From contig JAILWY010000008.1 of the NCBI GenBank assembly GCA_022113835.1, positions 5,236,001 through 5,300,000 of the forward strand: a stretch of 64,000 bases of DNA. The letters are read 5' to 3'. This document shows, piece after piece, positions 59,221-64,000 of this stretch (position 1 is the stretch's first letter; each line of letters starts with the position of its first letter). This DNA is from Atopsyche davidsoni. Taxonomy: Eukaryota > Arthropoda > Insecta > Trichoptera > Hydrobiosidae. A model generated the notes under the pieces. It ran no database searches. It saw nothing but the letters and a program-made list of their open reading frames with translations, and was not told the origin of the DNA. The position numbers and the translations under genes are program-made.

Positions 59221-61070
59221 TCATATATATTTACTTCCTTTTGGGGCCATATTTTACCACATAATACCTTCTGCAACTGATTTTCTAGTGAAAAATTCAA
59301 GTAAAGAGGCATCGGAAGGAGGAAATCAACATGGATGCGGTAAGTGCCGGATTTATGGCATTTTCACATTTCAAGTTGTTTAAATCAATAGTAAAAATAG
59401 CTGTTAACTGTAACTGTTAATTAGTAAGAAGATGTTTTGACTTAGAAAATAAACGTGAAATAAGATGTATATTTCTTATAATAAATAAAATGAGATACTG
59501 ATATTGATAAATAATTGTTATTTATAAACAAATACCAAAAATGTAAGTGAACTTCCCCGCAACAAATCATTTTATTTTAACTACCATGTTTAATAATATA
59601 ACAGCTCTAAAACCTATTATGTATTATATTACATATGTTTATTGCCTCTAATTTATTTTTGATTATAATACCAATAATATCCTGTGACCAAAATACACAC
59701 ATCAAACATGGCTAATTAATTGTTGAGGTTTGCCAATAAATTAATCTGATTGAAAATTGCTTTAGGAATAACCAAACCTATATTTCTACATATAATTTTT
59801 TTGAATTTTCATTATTGTTAAGTTCTGATTATATATGAAATATGACCTAAGGATTTAATGTTTATATTTTTAAAAACCATTTTTCAATATTATTTTATGG
59901 TTTAATTGACTGTTTATTATTGAAAATTTTTAAATTAAAAAATTGTGAAGAATAGCTCTATCTTCTAACGGTGGACCAACAATTTAAATTTAATAATTGA
60001 CTATCCACTTGTAAAATAAAAAAAATAAATATTTATTTAATAAATCGGCTTGCTTATTGGTTTAGTGGCTAAATCGTGTACTCTAAAACCAAAGGTTCTC
60101 AGTTCGATTAGTTAAACCCAAGGTAATGTGATTTGACGAAAACCTTTTTACGTTAAGTCGAATACGATTTGTATTTGCAATGCGTTTTGAATACGAATTG
60201 TTGAAAATAACAAGTTTTCACTAATTAATACAGATTTTATTCTCATTTATTTCTCCTCTGAATAAATGGGTTAGAACAGTGTCAAAGCTGTTTTTATTAA
60301 AACTATGAACCAATAATTACTAAGCTATAAAAAATCTGTTATTAGTTTCAAAAGCATAATATTCTTTTGAGTACTTAATATCAAACCAAACGCAGACAAT
60401 TTATCGAAATCATTTTTACGATATTCGATACAAAATTAATGAAACTCTCGTGGATCCCCTCCCTAGCGTTATTATAATAGGATAGCACTTGCAGGGCATT
60501 TATTACTGTTCTTCGCGAGCGATAAAGCCCCGCAGCGGGCCTTTATTGGTGAAATTTGAAAAGAAAGAAATTAAACTTTCTCTTTATTGTTCAAACAAAG
60601 AAGCCTATCCCCAACTTTCAAGTGCTAATACAAATAAAAATATCTCTTTCCTTCCATTGGATACTATGTGTTAAATTCGTCTTATAACTTTCAAAGCGAA
60701 GTTTTGAAGAATCTAGCTCTTTGTATTTGTTTATATTTATTTAATACAACGTATCGTAATTTATTAAACACTCTTTATTAAAATTATGCATATTATATGC
60801 GTAGATTGCACGATTTATTACACACATGAAGGAATAGATTGTTTTCAATAATTTCAGGTGTTTATTTTAAAAATATGCACAAAAACATTAAATCTTAATA
60901 AAAATCAGTGAAAAAGAATTATTTGTTTATTTTGATTAACACTTCCAGTAGAAATATTCTTGTTATATAAGCAAGAAGCATAATTTGGTTTTTTTTTAAT
61001 TTTTAATTTTATATTAAATTAAAGTAAAATGTTACAATGCACTAATATATATATAAATTACTCAATGGTG
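59221..61070. other. AT-rich non-coding stretch with possible tRNA-like relic
   Basis: A/T-rich. Near 60060-60115 the plus strand has TTGGTTTAGTGGCTAAATCG followed by GGTTCTCAGTTCGATTAG, reminiscent of A and B boxes of a tRNA-derived SINE, but no cloverleaf could be drawn. A GC patch lies at 60440-60550. No gene is recognised. Confidence 0.4.
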
Positions 61071-61330
61071 GCAACGGCGTTTATGTCGTAGCCAAAATTC
61101 TCACGCTTTTTAAAAAATAAACCAAAAACACCAAAGCGAGACAAAGGGGCCGGAAAAACGCGCGCGAAAAGTGACATTTATCAAAACTCGCGCGCTTTTC
61201 GGCGCCCTCGCCCTTCATGCCTAATGACACCCCCACACCCCCGCCATTAGAGGTGGCTAACACATCACATGTGAATTGCGGTCAAATTCCCACGAAAGAC
61301 GTGAATCAATGCCTGAAATTATAGAGAGCG
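61070..61330. other. GC island
   Basis: The island includes GGCCGGAAAAACGCGCGCGA, CTCGCGCGCTTTTCGGCGCC and CACCCCCACACCCCCGCC. It is bounded sharply by AT-rich DNA. The minus strand is open for 60 codons without a domain. Candidate conserved or regulatory DNA only. Confidence 0.25.
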
Positions 61331-61446
61331 TTAAGATGTTTCAAAATCCATTTTTTTACCGCAAACAACAAAAGCCTTACATATTCTCGATATTTATATA
61401 ACATCTTTTTTCAAGTTTCAAAAACAAGTTATGAGATATATATAAT

Positions 61447-61618
61447 ACAATATTTTTGATTAAGAATGTTTGGTGGAATTCCATTTTAACTATTTTTCCA
61501 CATGTTTAATTTTATCGGAGAGAGGTTCCTTTTCCTTTCACGTTGGGATTATCAAACGAATTGAAATTTTGATTTTAAACATATAACGATATGTATGTGG
61601 GAAAGTCACAAAAATAAT
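61447..61618 (+). repeat. Old, diverged F1 foldback copy
   Basis: The tail is recognisable (AATATTTTTGATTAAGAATG, TTTGGTGGAATTCCATTTTA), followed by CCACATGTTTAATTTTATCG, CTTTCACGTTGGGATTATCA and, on the other side, ATGTATGTGGGAAAGTCACA. The arms no longer pair well and the motif core is destroyed. It is the most diverged arm-bearing copy, so F1 has a long history in this genome. Confidence 0.7.
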
Positions 61619-62045
61619 TTATTTAAATATGAATGTAAGATTTACTCATAAAATACAACATGTCATATATTTATATACATACAAAAAAAAAACTAAAACT
61701 AAAGTTGTTTACTAGTCACTTTCATATATGTCGTGTAAGCACTCTATTAACATATTGATCGTTTAAAAATTCGATGATCTAGGATGATTAATGTTTTCTG
61801 TCTTTTCCAATTGAATTTTTATTTTTAAAATGGTATCAATACCGGAACAGAAACATCAAAAGTCAGAAAGCATCACACAGCGTATCACCCAAGAAAACAT
61901 AATATCACTCTATAAACTAACATACCTTACAAATGCTGAATGTTACGTTAGTTATAATATGAAAGTGGAATCGCAAATCGTACAGATTTTGTTGCTTTGT
62001 TTTGTAGCGTAACAAACAGCACACGTGTCCGTAAAATTGGTCGGT

Positions 62046-62060
62046 AAGGTTAGGTTAGGT
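62046..62060 (+). repeat. Short interstitial TTAGG-type repeat
   Basis: AAGGTTAGGTTAGGT contains about three units of GGTTA/TTAGG, the insect and general arthropod telomere motif. Such short interstitial runs are frequent in insect genomes, so it is weak support for arthropod origin and not evidence of a telomere. Confidence 0.6.
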
Positions 62061-63035
62061 GAGATTTAGGTGACACTGGGATATAAATGTGCGACCCACG
62101 CTTTGACATCCAATGGCTTTACTATCCCGCGATCTGTCCGGGAGGTCAACCCTTATCTGCCACTGAAGTGGGTGCGAAGTATATGCTTATATCTGTGGGG
62201 ATGCCCATTAGACTTATTTTTTCACTAGACAGGCATATTTTAAATAATACCAATCGATCATTTTTTTCATATTGTTTTCTGGAAAAAATACTACTTTATA
62301 ATTAGGTTTTGGTGGAGACCCACCGATTCGTTTTTTTGACAGGTAAGGTCTATTAAAAAATACTACATTCATTGGTTTCATCGGTCAGTTCTTAAAATCG
62401 ATAACGAACCAATAAGTAAACAAAATATTTAAATTATGCGAAAAGTGAAAGGCAATGTGTTTTAATTGAAGACCAAGTATTAATGAAAGGTCAATTCAGA
62501 ATAAATGGTATGAATAAAAAATAACCCATAAAACATCTATTTAAATTAATAACAAAATTTTCAATAAACTATTTTAACAACGTACGTTGTTGTAGTATAT
62601 TTATGATAAAAACGAATTAATTAAACATAAACTGATATTTTTATTTTAATCAGTGATTTTTTTTTTTATTTTGAAGAGTTTAATATATTTTAAATTATTT
62701 TTCTATTTATAGAATTCTTGCCTTTTTCTTTGAGAAACCGTCTTTATATTTAGTTGATTAAAAAACTTCGATGGCTAAACAGAGTACCTTTTTTCAAAAA
62801 TGCCCTTAAGATTGGCAAACAAGTTGAAATACATTTATTTCATCATATAATTTTAATAATGAATAAATAATCGTTCATTTCTGTATTTACGTCATTTTAA
62901 AAATATTTTTGTACAATACGAGAGTATTTACGATTTTTTATTAAAAAAAATTCGATAAATTGTTTTGCACATATAAAATATAAACCTAGAATATTTTTTC
63001 GAGGTACATTAAAGAATAATGGAAATGTCTCATTT
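62061..63035. other. Non-coding stretch, GC patch then AT-rich
   Basis: A GC-richer section at 62080-62210 includes ATCCCGCGATCTGTCCGGGA and a 72-codon plus-strand frame with no domain. The rest is A/T-rich with nothing recognised. Confidence 0.5.
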
Positions 63036-63039
63036 CCTG

Positions 63040-63240
63040 CATCCAGCCGGTTTATCTCATTGGTATTAACCGGAATACATTTTTATCGGCGTTAAAGGGC
63101 TGGCGGCGGCGCCGCGGGGGTTAATTCGGTTTTTGAGGGTTAAATCCCTGCCCAGAATGATGAATGGGCCGCTCCATATGAATTCATCCCTCCGAAATCA
63201 TTATGAATCTGGCTGCCGGGAGTTATGAATATACATGGTG
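63040..63240. other. GC island, candidate conserved regulatory element
   Basis: The core GGCTGGCGGCGGCGCCGCGG is flanked by TTAACCGGAA (Grainyhead-like), TTTTATCGGCG, GTTAATTCGG and CCATATGAATTCATCC. Stretches of TTATGAAT and AATGATGAATGG alternate with GC blocks. No long frame and no repeat similarity. Mixed AT homeodomain-type cores within a GC island are typical of conserved non-coding elements, but only comparison with related genomes could show it. Confidence 0.3.
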
Positions 63241-64000
63241 CTTCTACAATCACCCAGAGAGCTTATTTATTCTTTAATAGTTAAATAACACCCCTTAGCA
63301 AATGTTTGAGTTGGGAAAAAGCACATCTGCTAAGTGATCATTTTATTTACGAATATTATATAAAATGGATATATATGGAAAAATTAACGAATAGTTCATA
63401 AATTGGATAAATACAACTTGTGACAAGATAGAGTCGCAAACATAATAATGATTATTTCAAGACTTTTTATCGATGTCTCTAATTCAGTTACAATTTTTAT
63501 TCGATCAACAGTTTGAAACTTTGTCTTTACAAGTAAAGACAAAGTTAAGCCCGGGAGCTTTCAATTGACACTAAGCAGCTTACTTGCTGAGTTTAAGTCA
63601 CATTTACTGTACACTTGAAAAAACTACACAAATAATCTAATCATTACAAGCGGTATTATTTTTTAATGATATATAAATGCAAATAATTTTAATTCTGTAT
63701 CAAGAAACTTTAGAAAACAATGAAGCGTGTAGAGTTCATGGGCAGTAACTACAATCGCCTTTCTTGGTATTAAGCGATACAAACTAAATACCACAGCTTA
63801 TCTTACTCGAGAGTTCTAGCTTGTAGTCTGGCTGTAAGTGAGATCTTATGCAGACAGCAGAGCAGCCATTCAAGTCAAAAGCACATCGCCGACAGAGATG
63901 CAAGCAAGCTTACTGAACGTGAAATACCCTATTAAAATAATTTTACTCGAAGCTTTGTTTCAATAAGTTAGAGATGTAATTTACTTACGTAAATAAAATA
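63241..64000. other. AT-rich end of window with a perfect 14-bp hairpin
   Basis: At 63517-63546 AACTTTGTCTTTAC and its exact complement are separated by two bases. No other copy was noticed. The rest of the segment is moderately AT-rich with no gene; the window ends without any feature being cut that I can identify. Confidence 0.55.

Noticed and set aside
62046..62060. Telomere or chromosome end
   Set aside because: Only about three TTAGG-type units, embedded in ordinary sequence; a normal interstitial motif.
1..64000. CRISPR array, bacterial operons, ribosome binding sites or prophage genes
   Set aside because: The composition, absence of compact genes and presence of eukaryotic repeat types exclude a prokaryotic interpretation. 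No regularly spaced repeats were seen.

Overview
This window looks like AT-rich nuclear DNA from an animal, most likely an arthropod. The reasons are the base composition (by eye about 70% A+T, with isolated GC-rich islands), the lack of compact genes, the repeat types (hAT remnants, tRNA-derived SINEs, foldback elements with Penelope-type hammerhead motifs) and a short interstitial TTAGG-type stretch near 62.05 kb. The clade is an inference; nothing here fixes a species. I find no intact protein-coding gene. Open frames are short, mostly start in arbitrary places, and often run through repeats. Only two stretches look like decayed coding sequence: the C-terminus of a hAT transposase (46069-46450, minus) and an unidentified frame of about 143 codons (24592-25021, minus). 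The window is probably intergenic or deep intronic.

Layout. 0-10 kb is AT-rich sequence with a G-run cluster at 2.4 kb and a small GC hairpin at 5.9 kb. 10-11 kb has a perfect 126-bp palindrome, a full tRNA-Thr-like SINE copy and a truncated duplicate of its tail. 11-21 kb is AT-rich with GC islands at 13.5, 14.5, 17.0 and 20.7 kb. 21-62 kb holds a dense set of small retroposed elements. Family F1 is a foldback with about ten recognisable copies or fragments (21.2, 23.6, 29.5, 31.4, possibly 34.2, 35.2, 36.2, 41.2, 41.7, 58.4 and 61.5 kb). Family F2 is a single foldback at 38.55-38.83 kb with the same plan. Family S is a set of tRNA-loop hairpin SINEs (10.5, 10.8, 25.3, 35.05, 36.2, 54.5, 59.1 kb). 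Two hAT-type elements lie at 29.2 and 45.9 kb. GC islands at 30.8, 34.6, 35.8, 54.2, 55.8, 61.1 and 63.1 kb are not explained by the repeats and look like candidate conserved non-coding DNA.

Main result. F1 and F2 share an architecture: a tail of about 45 nt, then two inverted arms, each carrying a hammerhead-ribozyme-like motif (CTGATGA or TTGATAA, stem II, GAAA, a palindromic ACCGGT or ACTAGT helix III, then C). They are flanked by variable 8-14 bp direct repeats. This resembles Penelope-like retroelement ends (known to carry hammerhead motifs, and in Penelope itself to occur in inverted arrangement with a short extension), but no reverse transcriptase or GIY-YIG domain is present. F1 and S are reciprocally nested: an F1 copy sits inside an S copy at 35.2 kb, and an S copy sits inside an F1 copy at 36.2 kb, each with its own target duplication. 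Both families were therefore mobile over overlapping periods.
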